Shown in pieces: positions 46,870-55,920 of a stretch of 64,000 nucleotides of DNA; the first letter of the stretch is position 1, and every line of letters starts with the position of its first letter. The DNA is from Bacteroidales bacterium UBA3653 (GTDB lineage Bacteria; Bacteroidota; Bacteroidia; Bacteroidales; Paludibacteraceae). Under the pieces are notes generated by a model, which worked only from the letters and a program-made list of their open reading frames with translations, made no database searches and was not told the origin of the DNA. The position numbers and the translations under genes were made by a program. The stretch covers positions 441,431 to 505,430 of the forward strand of contig DFKE01000017.1 in assembly GCA_002373505.1 (NCBI GenBank), given 5' to 3'.

Positions 46870-49599
46870 CTAAAAATCTTTGGGTTTACGTCCGCATAAG
46901 ATAAAGAACGGACAGTACGGAGGGCATTTGTCTTCTTCGCACGGAGGGAAAGAGGTGGCATGAACCAATTGCGTCACTTTCTCCTTCAAAGCGTCTGAAA
47001 ACGCCGATTGTATCTCTCTATAGTCCGTCACTGGAGCTTCCTCCACCTCAATACCTGTGTTGATCTCCGTCAGTTTGCGGCGGCAGAAATAGAGGTGCGG
47101 CTCTATAGGTTTTCCTGTGTTCTCATGCGTCATGACGGCGTGGGAATAAATCAGCGTCTGGCGCACGTAACCTTTGTCCCCGCTATCCATGATATCCGCC
47201 CAGGAAGAGGACATTTTCTTGGCATGGGTTGTATCATTGTAAGAGCCGGATTTATAATCGATCACCCGGAGTGTCTCATTGCCTTCCGGACCGTATATAT
47301 CCAGCCGGTCAATAATACCTCCCATCCGTACTTGTCCCCTTCCTTCTATTGACAAAGGGAAATAACACGGCTGCTCCAGCTTGTAAATCTGCAAGCCTGC
47401 TTTTGCATCCTCGCGGTCGCGCAGAAGGATATTATTGATATATCCCAGAATAATGACATTCTCGCCGGAATGGTGTTCCGGGATATAGTTCTCCATTCTC
47501 CGGTAAGCCTCAGCCAAAGCCTCCTGCAGCTTTGCCTCGTCCGTACGTATGGCTTCTATCGCCTCCGGGGTGACACGCACCGGACGGGTGTTGTCGCATC
47601 CCAGATACTCGGTATAGATATATTGCATCGCGTGGTGGACAAAAGATCCCAAGGTGTTGGCTTCAAAGAGCACATCCTCTTCCTCGCACGGATGCAGATG
47701 CTCGATATATTGCCGGTAATAGCATAGCGGGCATGATATATAGGTATTGAGCGCACTGGGTGACAGGTGCTCAGGCAAAGGAGCGGGTTGGTCCAGTGTC
47801 GCCTCTTCTATGACCGTACGGGCAAGTATTCCCGGCTCTCGCATTTGCACTTTTTGTACGTTGAATTCGGGCGAAACGAGCATCTGCATGATAAACCGCG
47901 ACATGCCTTTGCCGCCTTCCGAACTCTCCGCCGTGGTAAACAGGATCGTTGAATGGCCGGCACGGCTCAGCAAGCGGAAGAAGTTATAGGCATAGATAGT
48001 AGCCTTCTCGTCCGAAGTCTGCATATGGTATGCCTTACGGAGATAGAAGGGGATAAAACTGGCATCGTTCTGCCGTTGCGGGATGATTCCTTCTTCCACA
48101 TGCAAGAGAAGCAGTTTGTCGAAGTCCAGCAAGCGCGTCTCCAGCACGCCCATTACCTGGATATCCGTTACCGGCTCTCCATGGAACGGCATTGTCACGC
48201 TTTCCATAGCCCGTCGGAAGAGCAGCCGCAAGAGCCTGAGAGTAACAGGGATATCCCCCAGCCCGTTCACGATCAGAAGCCGCATCTGGTTGGCTATCTT
48301 GCGGACCTGATATTCGGATTCCAGGATCAGCAGATCCTTCCATGTAAGGCTGTCGGACGGGTTGTCTGGGCCGGATTCGTCAGAAGGATCCGGCAACAGC
48401 GAACTCAATAATTCATCGATGAAACCGGGAGAAAGCACCTGCTCCGCATCCCCTCTGGCCTTGTCATACAGCCAGCTTATCGTACGGGCGTACACCGCCG
48501 TATTGCGGAGCGGAAAACCTTTGGTTATATTGATCGGTTCCGGTTGTTCTTCCCCCGGAAGCGTGATGGCGGGCAAGGTATGGATGACGGACTCCAGCAT
48601 CGTCTCGTCGCAAATGACGACACCTACTTTCTGTCCCCTCTCCGTATAGTTCTCCTGAAGCCATCGGTGGACGTACTGTGCCTGCGATTCACGGGAGACG
48701 CACGATACTACCGTCACATCTTTAGGAGCATCCGACAGCGCTCTGTGTTCCGTATTCTGCGCTCCTCCCAAGATTCCGGCGTTCAGGCGTGTGAAAGCAA
48801 AGGCTTTCCCGTTGGTCTTGAAATCCGGCACATAGTCCCAATAGAACAATGCCCTGCCGGTGTCCCGGAGAAGACTCATCAGTTCGCGCTCCACGGGCAG
48901 CAGATAGTTGAAGCCCACGAAGATGAATGTTCTTCCGGCTATCTGGGCTTGTATCGACTCGCTCTCCCATTGCTCTATCACGGCGCGGTACCGCATCCCG
49001 TTGTATCCTTTCTGTTCCGCCGCCATCTCTTCACGCAGCGCCAGGTACAGCTCGTATAGCCGGTGCCATAACTGCTCGTACTGCCTGCGGATTGATTCGT
49101 CATTGCTCTCCGTCTGCACTCCGCCGGATAGCAGCGTCCGTAACCGTGCCATCACGTCCTCGTCGAGTTGCCATTGGCTTAACTCATGAGCAGCTATCGT
49201 GTTATCGAAGAAATCAGGCACCTGCCGGGCAGGCATGGAGGCGTCGATATTGGTAAAATCCGCTAACATCCTTCGTCCCCAACCGTAGAACAGATCCAGC
49301 GGCATGAGATCTTTCTCTCCTTTGCTCAGTCTCCGGTAATGACGGTACAGCCGCACGATAGTAGGCAATTCGTCCTCGGCGTAAAGCGGCGAAAGCGAGT
49401 CCAGTAACTGGTTCAGCGTATAGACCTTAGGCGACCATAACGCTTTTATGTTCTGCTCGGCTTGCAAATCGAGTATCTCGTTCGTCAAGACCAGTCCGGC
49501 ACGATGGGAGGGCAACACAAATGTAGCGTTGCTCAGCTGGTCCCATCCTATTGTCTGAACAATAGACTCGGCTGTATTTCGCAAAAAACTATTTTTCAT
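46870..49599 (-). CDS. addB: AddB-type helicase-nuclease subunit
   Basis: 909 aa. N-terminal inactivated helicase-like region with VLPSHRAGLVLTNEI in place of a classical Walker A. The PD-(D/E)XK nuclease lies at about 640-890: SALNTYISCPLCYYRQYIEHL (piece SALNTYISCPLCYY, first Cys of an iron-sulfur cluster), GSFVHHAMQYI, GIIDRLDIYG, LRVIDYKSG (catalytic Asp and Lys), and the remaining Cys in CEEDKCPPYCPFFILC. With AddA it resects double-strand breaks for RecA loading. Overlaps addA by 11 nt. A weak heptamer run at 48741-48761 encodes QNTEHRALSD. Assignment to AddB rather than RecB-like is by the cluster cysteines and context. Confidence 0.88.
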   Translation of the reverse strand: MKNSFLRNTAESIVQTIGWDQLSNATFVLPSHRAGLVLTNEILDLQAEQNIKALWSPKVYTLNQLLDSLSPLYAEDELPTIVRLYRHYRRLSKGEKDLMPLDLFYGWGRRMLADFTNIDASMPARQVPDFFDNTIAAHELSQWQLDEDVMARLRTLLSGGVQTESNDESIRRQYEQLWHRLYELYLALREEMAAEQKGYNGMRYRAVIEQWESESIQAQIAGRTFIFVGFNYLLPVERELMSLLRDTGRALFYWDYVPDFKTNGKAFAFTRLNAGILGGAQNTEHRALSDAPKDVTVVSCVSRESQAQYVHRWLQENYTERGQKVGVVICDETMLESVIHTLPAITLPGEEQPEPINITKGFPLRNTAVYARTISWLYDKARGDAEQVLSPGFIDELLSSLLPDPSDESGPDNPSDSLTWKDLLILESEYQVRKIANQMRLLIVNGLGDIPVTLRLLRLLFRRAMESVTMPFHGEPVTDIQVMGVLETRLLDFDKLLLLHVEEGIIPQRQNDASFIPFYLRKAYHMQTSDEKATIYAYNFFRLLSRAGHSTILFTTAESSEGGKGMSRFIMQMLVSPEFNVQKVQMREPGILARTVIEEATLDQPAPLPEHLSPSALNTYISCPLCYYRQYIEHLHPCEEEDVLFEANTLGSFVHHAMQYIYTEYLGCDNTRPVRVTPEAIEAIRTDEAKLQEALAEAYRRMENYIPEHHSGENVIILGYINNILLRDREDAKAGLQIYKLEQPCYFPLSIEGRGQVRMGGIIDRLDIYGPEGNETLRVIDYKSGSYNDTTHAKKMSSSWADIMDSGDKGYVRQTLIYSHAVMTHENTGKPIEPHLYFCRRKLTEINTGIEVEEAPVTDYREIQSAFSDALKEKVTQLVHATSFPPCEEDKCPPYCPFFILCGRKPKDF
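48741..48761. repeat. weak in-gene heptamer run in addB
   Basis: ctctgtg, ttccgta, ttctgcg: three units in 7-bp register encoding QNTEHRA. Related to the runs at 7312-7339 and 45383-45410. Confidence 0.45.
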
Positions 49600-52500
49600 G
49601 CACTTCTACCAGTTTATGATCCTTCTTGCGTGCGTACCATAGGTATCCGCGGACAGAAGGATGTCCTAATTCTTTCAATGCCGCCATATAGCCCCTTACC
49701 TGCTCTTCATATTCCAGGTCCGGTTTGCCGTGCCAGGCTCCGAACTTATAATCCAGCACGATGGCTTCGTTAGTGCGGGAGTTGATCATGACACGGTCCG
49801 GACGTATCTTCTTACGGTCTATCAGTACGTCGTGCTCCAGTTCCAGCACCCATGGCGAAGTAAACCAGTCGTGCATCTCCGGGCTTCCTGTCCACGCCGA
49901 CGAGATCAATGTGCGCAGTTCCTCCCTTTGCTGCGGGTCGCGTATCTCTCCGCGGCTCTCGAACTCAGCCAGCACGTTCTCCAGTTCGTCTGCCTTGCGG
50001 ATATTGGCAAATATCTCATGGCATAGCGTCCCTTCTTCCATGCGTGCCACTCTCCGGTAAGCCTCGTCGCCCATGTCGGTATATAACGCGCCTTCCTGCG
50101 ACTGGACGAACCGCACACGGTCACTGTTCGCCCACAACTCCGCCTCTATCACCGCCGCACCTTCAAAGGAGAATGGCTTTAAACTTTCAACTTTCCTCTT
50201 TGAACTTTCAACTTTCCTCTTTGAACTTTCAACTTTCCTCTCCCCCGCTTCGTATTCGTCGCCCTGTACAAAATCCATAATATAGCGTCCTACATGGTTG
50301 CAGGTTCCCATGGTTCCGTCTTGCTTGACCGGATAGGAGGTAGAGACAAACAGGTTGTCCTCTGCACGGGTCAATGCCACATAAAGCATGTTGAGGTTGT
50401 CGATACGCATGTTGGTGTGCTCTTCCTCATATTCCGCGCAATAGGCCGAATCCGCCATCTCTGCGCCGTCCTGGATAGGAACAAAGTCCTCATCCCCTAT
50501 CTCTTCCGCCACTCTGCACCATATCTTCTGCGGGTGTTTGCCTGCCTCTTTGGTCCACATACAGAAAGGTATAAAAAGCGTCTGGGACTGAAGTCCTTTG
50601 CTGGCATGCACAGTCAGGATACGGATAGCATCCACGGAGGCGGCAGGGATGGATTTCTCATGCAATGTATCCTCCCAATAGGTCAGGAAATCCTCCATAT
50701 TGCTCCCGTAGGCGCTTACGTACTCGCGCGTTCTGTCTAATAAGGAGTTGATATAGGCGGTCTCCGTACCTTTATACTGGCCGTCCTCGTCTGTCACCAG
50801 TATCTTTACCAATTCGGATACCGCCTCGTATAACGGTGTCCGGGTAGTTAGTTTATGCGCCTTGATTTGATCGGTGAAATCGGACTTTTGCGTCACCATG
50901 GAGATATATCGGGCTGCCACTTCGTCTTTCTTTGCTATCACCCGCAACCCTGCGATAACAGCCAGTACCGCCTCCGATGCTTCTAACAGGAAACTGTCCG
51001 CTGAGACGATCGCCGCAGCCGACAGGCAGGGGAATTCTTCCTTCGCCAATGCAGAATGGAGATCGGTGATCAGCGCGGCTTCTTTTTTCTCCCGCACAAG
51101 AATCATCATGTCTGCAGGTCTGGCGCCTTGTTGCAATAATTGCTCCATTTCGTCGAACATTTCCGCAGCCAGGTCCTCTTTCGTTCCGTTAGGTACTGCA
51201 TGGAAACGTACATATCCGCCCTTTTTCTTGTTTGACTGGTAGAATTGCTCCAGTTTCTCCGGCGTATAGTCTTCGCCGTAGATGCGTTCAGCCAATTCGC
51301 CCATTCTGTCTTCCGACAGAGTTCCGATGATATGTTTGAATAGCGAGAGGTTAAATTTAACGACCTCCTCGCTGCTTCGGAAATTGCGTGTAAGAGAAGT
51401 GAAACGCTCGTTGATACGTTCTCCCGCCGGACCGCATAGCGGTTCCTCCTCCAAGCCCTCCATGATATGCCAGTCTCCGTTTCTCCATCTATAGATGGAC
51501 TGTTTGATATCTCCGACGATGAGCAGCGTATTTCCTTCGGAAGCCAGCACATCCTGCAGCAGCTGTCGGATTACGCTCCATTGGAGCTGACTGGTGTCCT
51601 GGAATTCATCTATCAGCACATGGCGGTATCGGATACCGGCTTTCTCCAGAATAAAATCCGCATCGCCTCCCTGAAGCGCATTGCTCAGCGTGCCTGCTGT
51701 ACGGGCGAGAAGGGCGCAGTTCGCCTCCGCCAGATTGCGCTGTATCAACGCCTGCAGCGAGGACATCAGCTCCATATCGCGGCTAAAACGGATGGTCAGC
51801 TGCAGCGTGTTATAGTGTCTTGCCAGTTCGCGCGCCAGCTCGGTAGCGCGTATGGCGTCTTCCACCACCTGCTCCGGCAGTTTGGTCCATTTGCCGGCTT
51901 TGGCATCCGCGAGCTGGCTCTCTGTCAGTCCGCGGAAACGGTCTTTAGACGGGGTCTTGTCCGGCGCCTGCAATGTCCTGCGGAGGCGGTCACAGGCGTT
52001 GTTAATATCCTTCACATGCGGCAGGGGCTTCGGCACAACGCCGCCGGCACTAACCAAACCCTCCGTATGGATACCGTCCAAGACAGACGCCAGTTCGTGC
52101 AGCCGTTTATCCTGCGCCCATAGTTTCTCTACTTTCTCACGCCGGCGCTCGATGGACGCGGCATGAAAGAGTATCTGACCTTTGGCATCCAGCATCTGCA
52201 CCGACTCATTATACAGCTCTTTCGCCATAGCGCACAGGCTCTGCCGTACGTCCCACCGGCTTTCCTGATCCAGTTTGAGGCGCATGTAGTCTTCTAAGAT
52301 ATGCCTGTCCGCCGCCGTCATCTCTGTCGTCAGCAACTGATCGACCGCTGTGCGGATCACGTGATCGATATCCAGCTCCGTGTTCAGCCCTGCACTCATC
52401 CTCAACACGCTCGCCAGCCCGTCCAGCAAGGTCTGCAGAAACGCATCTATCGTACGTACATGCACATTGTCGAAATCCGCCAGCATCTCATTGAAACACT

Positions 52501-52798
52501 GCCCCGCCCTGGCGTCCAGTTGTTCATCCGTTGCCTGCCGGTCACGGATCATGAACCGCCGTGCATAAGCCAGAAAATCTCGTTCCCCTCCCTGCGAAAG
52601 CGAATACAGATAAGTGAGGATGCGCTCACTCATCTCCGCAGTAGCTTTGTTAGTAAACGTGATAGCCAGTATCGAGCGATAATCCTCCCCCGACAGTAAC
52701 AGACCTATATAATATGCCGCCAGCGTGTAGGTCTTACCCGTACCCGCCGAGGCTTTGCATACCGTCACCGGCCGTTTTATATTTATCAGTGTATCCAT
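49589..52798 (-). CDS. addA: AddA-type UvrD-like helicase-nuclease
   Basis: 1069 aa superfamily 1 helicase. Motif I is ASAGTGKTYTLA near residue 16, Ia ITFTNKATAEM, III/II around LIDEFQDTSQLQW (about 380), GDIKQSIYRWR (about 410), motif V/VI region with ILTVHASKGL and YVALTRAEDNL. The C-terminal PD-(D/E)XK nuclease (about 930-1060) has the catalytic AIVLDYKFG. It unwinds and cuts at double-strand breaks with AddB. An eight-unit heptamer run at 50182-50237 encodes KVESSKR-KVESSKR-KVESLKP in the linker before the nuclease. First gene of a leftward operon with its own promoter. Confidence 0.92.
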   Translation of the reverse strand: MDTLINIKRPVTVCKASAGTGKTYTLAAYYIGLLLSGEDYRSILAITFTNKATAEMSERILTYLYSLSQGGERDFLAYARRFMIRDRQATDEQLDARAGQCFNEMLADFDNVHVRTIDAFLQTLLDGLASVLRMSAGLNTELDIDHVIRTAVDQLLTTEMTAADRHILEDYMRLKLDQESRWDVRQSLCAMAKELYNESVQMLDAKGQILFHAASIERRREKVEKLWAQDKRLHELASVLDGIHTEGLVSAGGVVPKPLPHVKDINNACDRLRRTLQAPDKTPSKDRFRGLTESQLADAKAGKWTKLPEQVVEDAIRATELARELARHYNTLQLTIRFSRDMELMSSLQALIQRNLAEANCALLARTAGTLSNALQGGDADFILEKAGIRYRHVLIDEFQDTSQLQWSVIRQLLQDVLASEGNTLLIVGDIKQSIYRWRNGDWHIMEGLEEEPLCGPAGERINERFTSLTRNFRSSEEVVKFNLSLFKHIIGTLSEDRMGELAERIYGEDYTPEKLEQFYQSNKKKGGYVRFHAVPNGTKEDLAAEMFDEMEQLLQQGARPADMMILVREKKEAALITDLHSALAKEEFPCLSAAAIVSADSFLLEASEAVLAVIAGLRVIAKKDEVAARYISMVTQKSDFTDQIKAHKLTTRTPLYEAVSELVKILVTDEDGQYKGTETAYINSLLDRTREYVSAYGSNMEDFLTYWEDTLHEKSIPAASVDAIRILTVHASKGLQSQTLFIPFCMWTKEAGKHPQKIWCRVAEEIGDEDFVPIQDGAEMADSAYCAEYEEEHTNMRIDNLNMLYVALTRAEDNLFVSTSYPVKQDGTMGTCNHVGRYIMDFVQGDEYEAGERKVESSKRKVESSKRKVESLKPFSFEGAAVIEAELWANSDRVRFVQSQEGALYTDMGDEAYRRVARMEEGTLCHEIFANIRKADELENVLAEFESRGEIRDPQQREELRTLISSAWTGSPEMHDWFTSPWVLELEHDVLIDRKKIRPDRVMINSRTNEAIVLDYKFGAWHGKPDLEYEEQVRGYMAALKELGHPSVRGYLWYARKKDHKLVEVHEK
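50182..50237. repeat. in-gene heptamer run, 21-bp higher-order period, in addA
   Basis: Units aactttc, aactttc, ctctttg repeat as a 21-bp block nearly three times (eight heptamers). It encodes a seven-residue peptide repeat (KVESSKR) between the helicase and nuclease domains. The aactttc unit also resembles the intergenic ttcaact/ttcacct units at 44158-44206. Confidence 0.92.
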
Positions 52799-52808
52799 AT
52801 ATCGGCTG

Positions 52809-52839
52809 CAAATTTACGACATTTTTTTCATATATGCAA
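52809..52839 (-). promoter_or_regulatory. promoter of the addAB operon
   Basis: On the minus strand TTG (52839-52837), 20-nt spacer beginning CATATATGA, TAAATTTG (52816-52809), then CAGCC. The leader to addA is about 10 nt, so it is nearly leaderless. Confidence 0.87.
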
Positions 52840-52860
52840 ATAAAAAGAGAAAAAGCAAAG

Positions 52861-52886
52861 AAAAATCGCCCCGAAGGCCGATTTTT
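52861..52886. terminator. terminator-like hairpin between divergent promoters
   Basis: aaaaatcg and cgattttt form an 8-bp stem with a GC-rich loop; T-runs occur on both strands. It lies upstream of both addA and the dehydrogenase gene, where no gene ends, so its purpose is unclear. The following 150 nt contain nothing recognisable. Confidence 0.6.
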
Positions 52887-53034
52887 CACAAATTCCCAAT
52901 TCTCAAATCCTTCGTACTTCGTAATCTTCGAAAGTACAGTCGCGTCCTGCGCGGTACATACGCAAGCATAAACGTCTCATAGCCCCACACAACAGATAAA
53001 ATACATTTTATTTGGCAAAAAAATGTCCGAACGC

Positions 53035-53065
53035 TTGCACATGTGCAATTTTTGTAGTAATTTTG
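53035..53065 (+). promoter_or_regulatory. promoter of the 2-hydroxyacid dehydrogenase gene
   Basis: TTG (53035-53037), 20-nt spacer containing cacatgtgc, TAATTTTG (53058-53065). Leader of about 22 nt. Confidence 0.85.
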
Positions 53066-53093
53066 TAGCCGATTTGAACAATCGTCCAAAAGA

Positions 53094-54047
53094 ATGAGAA
53101 TAGCGTTTACCACCGAACTGCCCCAAGAAGGGTTTCACCGCCTCGCAGGGCGAGGGTTAACCGACCGGGTCATGATACACGGAGAGGACAGCGCATGGCA
53201 AGAGGCGGAGATATTGGTCAGCACGTTCGACTACCGGGTTCCACGGGAGATGATAGAATCCATGCCGAAGTTGAAACTGATAGCCAATTTCGGTGCAGGA
53301 TACAACAATATCGACATAGACGCCTGCCGCGAACGCGGGATTCGCGTGACCAACACCCCGCAACCCGTTGTGGAACCTACCGCCGAACTGGCGTTTGCAC
53401 TGATGATAGACATTGCACGGCGTGTGAGTGAGTTTGACAGAGCCGTCAGAAGTCAGCTGTCAGAAGTCAGCCATTTTGAGGGATTCGGCGTGATGAGGAA
53501 CCTGAGTCATTCGCTGTATGGCAAGACATTGGGTATTATCGGTATGGGACGCATCGGACAGGCCTTGGCGAGACGAGCACTGGCAAGCGGGATGAAGATT
53601 CTATATTTCAATCGGCATAAATTGCCCGTTGAAATAGAACAAAAATACGAAGCAACATACGTGGATTTCCAGACGCTGCTGCAAGACTCCGATTTCGTTT
53701 CGCTGAACCTCCCCTACACACCGGATGTCCACCATATCATCGGCAAGCCGGAGTTAGGTATGATGAAACGCTCGGCATACCTCATTAATACTGCGCGCGG
53801 TGCGCACGTGGACGAGGCAGCATTGGTAGAGGCGCTCCAAAGCGGTATCATTGCCGGAGCTGCCATGGATGTATATGAGCATGAACCCTCGGTTTCAACG
53901 GCACTTTTAAGCCTGCCGAATGTAGTTCTCTCCCCGCATACCGGCACCGGCACATGGGAAGGACGTATCGCCATGTGCGAGAACGTGACAGACAACATTC
54001 TGGCGTTTATGCAAAACGATCTTCAAGCGATGGATATCGTGTTGTGA
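53094..54047 (+). CDS. D-2-hydroxyacid dehydrogenase
   Basis: 317 aa NAD(P)-dependent oxidoreductase of the D-isomer-specific family (glyoxylate/hydroxypyruvate reductase type). Substrate-side NFGAGYNNIDID, nucleotide fold GKTLGIIGMGRIGQALARRA (piece IIGMGRIGQ), the catalytic Arg in INTARGAHVDEAAL (piece NTARGAHVDE), Glu in DVYEHEP and His in LSPHTGTGTWE. Exact substrate cannot be fixed. A heptamer run (53445-53472) encodes VRSQLSEVSH in the mobile hinge before the nucleotide fold, and a heptamer array begins in its stop codon. First gene of a long rightward series. Confidence 0.9.
   Translation: MRIAFTTELPQEGFHRLAGRGLTDRVMIHGEDSAWQEAEILVSTFDYRVPREMIESMPKLKLIANFGAGYNNIDIDACRERGIRVTNTPQPVVEPTAELAFALMIDIARRVSEFDRAVRSQLSEVSHFEGFGVMRNLSHSLYGKTLGIIGMGRIGQALARRALASGMKILYFNRHKLPVEIEQKYEATYVDFQTLLQDSDFVSLNLPYTPDVHHIIGKPELGMMKRSAYLINTARGAHVDEAALVEALQSGIIAGAAMDVYEHEPSVSTALLSLPNVVLSPHTGTGTWEGRIAMCENVTDNILAFMQNDLQAMDIVL
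53445..53472. repeat. in-gene heptamer run in the dehydrogenase gene
   Basis: gtcagaa, gtcagct, gtcagaa, gtcagcc: two 14-bp blocks. The same gtcag-type unit recurs in the next two genes (54196-54216 and 54881-54908). Confidence 0.9.
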
Positions 54048-54081
54048 ATTGAGAATTGAGAATTGAGAATTGAGAATTGAG
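54047..54081. repeat. heptamer array after the dehydrogenase gene
   Basis: Five perfect copies of aattgag directly following, and sharing a base with, the TGA stop codon (54045-54047). Compare aattgtg/aattgta at 12428-12555. Confidence 0.93.
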
Positions 54082-54109
54082 AATAAAAAATTACAAAATT
54101 TAAGACAAT

Positions 54110-54649
54110 ATGAAAAAAATTATGATTTTTGTTGCAGCCACCCTGATTATGGCAGGCTGCGGATTTATGAAGAACAGTACCGGTAGCAACCAGAATTCAG
54201 CCGTCAGCAGTCAGTCGACGACCACAACAACCGCCCAGTCCGGCAACACAGCCGTTAGCGCAGGTCAAGGAGCCGGAAACGCTTTGCTGGCATTATACAA
54301 CCAGTACAAAGCTGATGGCAACAAGTACGACTACAAGAACATGCAGAACATTCTGAACACCGTAACACTCGTAGCCAACTGCGAGGGTTTGAAAGACAAT
54401 TTCAAAGACAAGACCTATCTCAAAGAGTTCGGCAAAGGAATGATTGCTTCGTCCCTCGGTCTGGTAACCCAGAACAACGTAGAGACCGTCACCAACAGCC
54501 TCGTTGACATGGTCAAGAACAGCGAGACCGTTAAGAACGCTACTACTCAAGCACAGAGTACCGCTTCTACGGCAGCAGGCTATGCCAATACCGCGGCACA
54601 GTATGCAGGTGCTCTGAGCACGCTGCTGGGTGCTTTCAGCGGAAAGTAA
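54110..54649 (+). CDS. small envelope lipoprotein of unknown function
   Basis: 179 aa. Lipobox LIMAGC with Cys17 after a basic, hydrophobic signal peptide. A Ser/Thr/Gln-rich linker (about 20-60) follows, part of which (QNSAVSSQS) is encoded by a heptamer run at 54196-54216. Then comes an all-helical domain with LLALYNQYKADGNKYDYKNMQNI (piece ADGNKYDYKNMQNI), GKGMIASSLGLVTQNNV and an Ala-rich C-terminal tail (TASTAAGYANTAAQYAGA). I do not recognise the family; it is probably anchored to the inner leaflet of the outer membrane. It lies 62 nt after the dehydrogenase gene and 40 nt before pepT across a palindrome. Confidence 0.7.
   Translation: MKKIMIFVAATLIMAGCGFMKNSTGSNQNSAVSSQSTTTTTAQSGNTAVSAGQGAGNALLALYNQYKADGNKYDYKNMQNILNTVTLVANCEGLKDNFKDKTYLKEFGKGMIASSLGLVTQNNVETVTNSLVDMVKNSETVKNATTQAQSTASTAAGYANTAAQYAGALSTLLGAFSGK
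54196..54216. repeat. in-gene heptamer run in the lipoprotein gene
   Basis: ttcagcc, gtcagca, gtcagtc in tandem, encoding NSAVSSQS in the linker behind the lipidated cysteine. Confidence 0.75.
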
Positions 54650-54663
54650 ATAACCCAACCCAA

Positions 54664-54680
54664 CCTCCCCTTAGGGGAGG
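54664..54680. repeat. REP-like palindrome
   Basis: cctcccc-tta-ggggagg, a perfect 7-bp stem with a 3-nt loop, preceded by aacccaacccaa, directly before pepT. Such GC-rich palindromes are the kind of site that RAYT transposases recognise. It is the only copy seen in the window, and its right arm (ggagg) would sit close to the pepT start. Confidence 0.65.
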
Positions 54681-54689
54681 AGAAATAAA

Positions 54690-55868
54690 ATGAATATCGT
54701 TGATCGTTTTCTGAAATACGTGTCGTTCTGCACGACAAGTGACGAGAACACCGGCATGACTCCATCCACCCCCGGGCAGATGGAGTTTGCCCGGTATCTG
54801 GCAGAGGAACTGAAAAGCATCGGTATGACCGATGTTTCGCTCGATTCCAACGGATATATCATGGCTACATTGGAGAGCAATCAGCCGTCTGAAGTCAGCC
54901 GTCAGGTCCCCGTGATCGGCTTCATCGCGCATATGGACACGTCTCCTGACGCAAGCGGACGGAATGTGAAGGCAAGTATCGTCAAAGCCGAAGAACGCGA
55001 TTACATCGACCCGCGTTACGCCGGTCAGGACGTGATTGTAACCGACACGACCACCCTTTTGGGTGCCGATGACAAAGCCGGTATAGCAGAAATCGTGACC
55101 GCCATGGAGTACCTGATCCAGCATCCCGAGATCAAACACGGCAAGGTGCGCATCGGTTTCACGCCGGACGAAGAGATCGGCTGCGGTGCGGACCATTTTG
55201 ACGTGAAGAAATTCGGAGCGGAGTTCGCTTACACCATGGACGGCGGCGCTGTTGGCGAGTTGGAGTACGAGAACTTCAACGCCGCGGCATGTAAGATTCA
55301 CGTGCATGGTCTGAACGTCCACCCGGGCACGGCGTATCACAAGATGCGCAACTCCATGCGTATCGCCTACCAGATAGCGGTGATGCTGCCGCGGTTCCAG
55401 ACGCCGGAACACACACAAGGATACGAAGGGTTCTATCACCTGATAGGCATGAACGGCACCGTGGAAGAGACCACATTGAGCTATATCATCCGCGACCATG
55501 ACCGCACACAGTTTGAATACCGCAAGCGGGAGTTGGAGCACCTGGTGCGCAAGATCAACACCGAATACGGCGAGGGCACGGCGGAAATCGAGATTCGCGA
55601 CCAGTATTACAACATGCGCGAGAAGATCGAACCCGTGATGTATATCATTGACCTGGCAAAAGAGGCGATGGAATCGGTAGGATTGACACCTGTTGTCAAA
55701 CCCATCCGCGGCGGCACGGACGGCGCACGGCTTTCCTTCGAAGGACTGCCCTGCCCCAACATCTTCGCCGGAGGAGAGAATTTCCACAGCCGATACGAAT
55801 ATCTGCCGATTCCATCGATGGAAAAAGCGATGGAAGTCATTCTCCAAATCATACAAAAAGTAAAATAA
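54690..55868 (+). CDS. pepT: peptidase T (tripeptide aminopeptidase)
   Basis: 392 aa zinc aminopeptidase of the M20 family that removes the N-terminal residue of tripeptides in the cytoplasm. Metal ligands and catalytic residues are visible: GFIAHMDTSPD (His and catalytic Asp), LLGADDKAGIAEI (bridging Asp), FTPDEEIGCGADHF (catalytic Glu and ligand Glu), YTMDGG, and NIFAGGENFHSRYE (final His). The dimerisation domain lies at about 205-310. A heptamer run at 54881-54908 encodes NQPSEVSRQ in a surface loop after residue 65, probably an insertion relative to the family. Confidence 0.95.
   Translation: MNIVDRFLKYVSFCTTSDENTGMTPSTPGQMEFARYLAEELKSIGMTDVSLDSNGYIMATLESNQPSEVSRQVPVIGFIAHMDTSPDASGRNVKASIVKAEERDYIDPRYAGQDVIVTDTTTLLGADDKAGIAEIVTAMEYLIQHPEIKHGKVRIGFTPDEEIGCGADHFDVKKFGAEFAYTMDGGAVGELEYENFNAAACKIHVHGLNVHPGTAYHKMRNSMRIAYQIAVMLPRFQTPEHTQGYEGFYHLIGMNGTVEETTLSYIIRDHDRTQFEYRKRELEHLVRKINTEYGEGTAEIEIRDQYYNMREKIEPVMYIIDLAKEAMESVGLTPVVKPIRGGTDGARLSFEGLPCPNIFAGGENFHSRYEYLPIPSMEKAMEVILQIIQKVK
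54881..54908. repeat. in-gene heptamer run in pepT
   Basis: tcagccg, tctgaag, tcagccg, tcaggtc: four units encoding NQPSEVSRQV. The third in-gene run of gtcag type within 1.5 kb. Confidence 0.85.
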
Positions 55869-55920
55869 ATCCGACATATCGTCATACCGATATATCGTTA
55901 TTCCGAAAAAAACAAGTACT

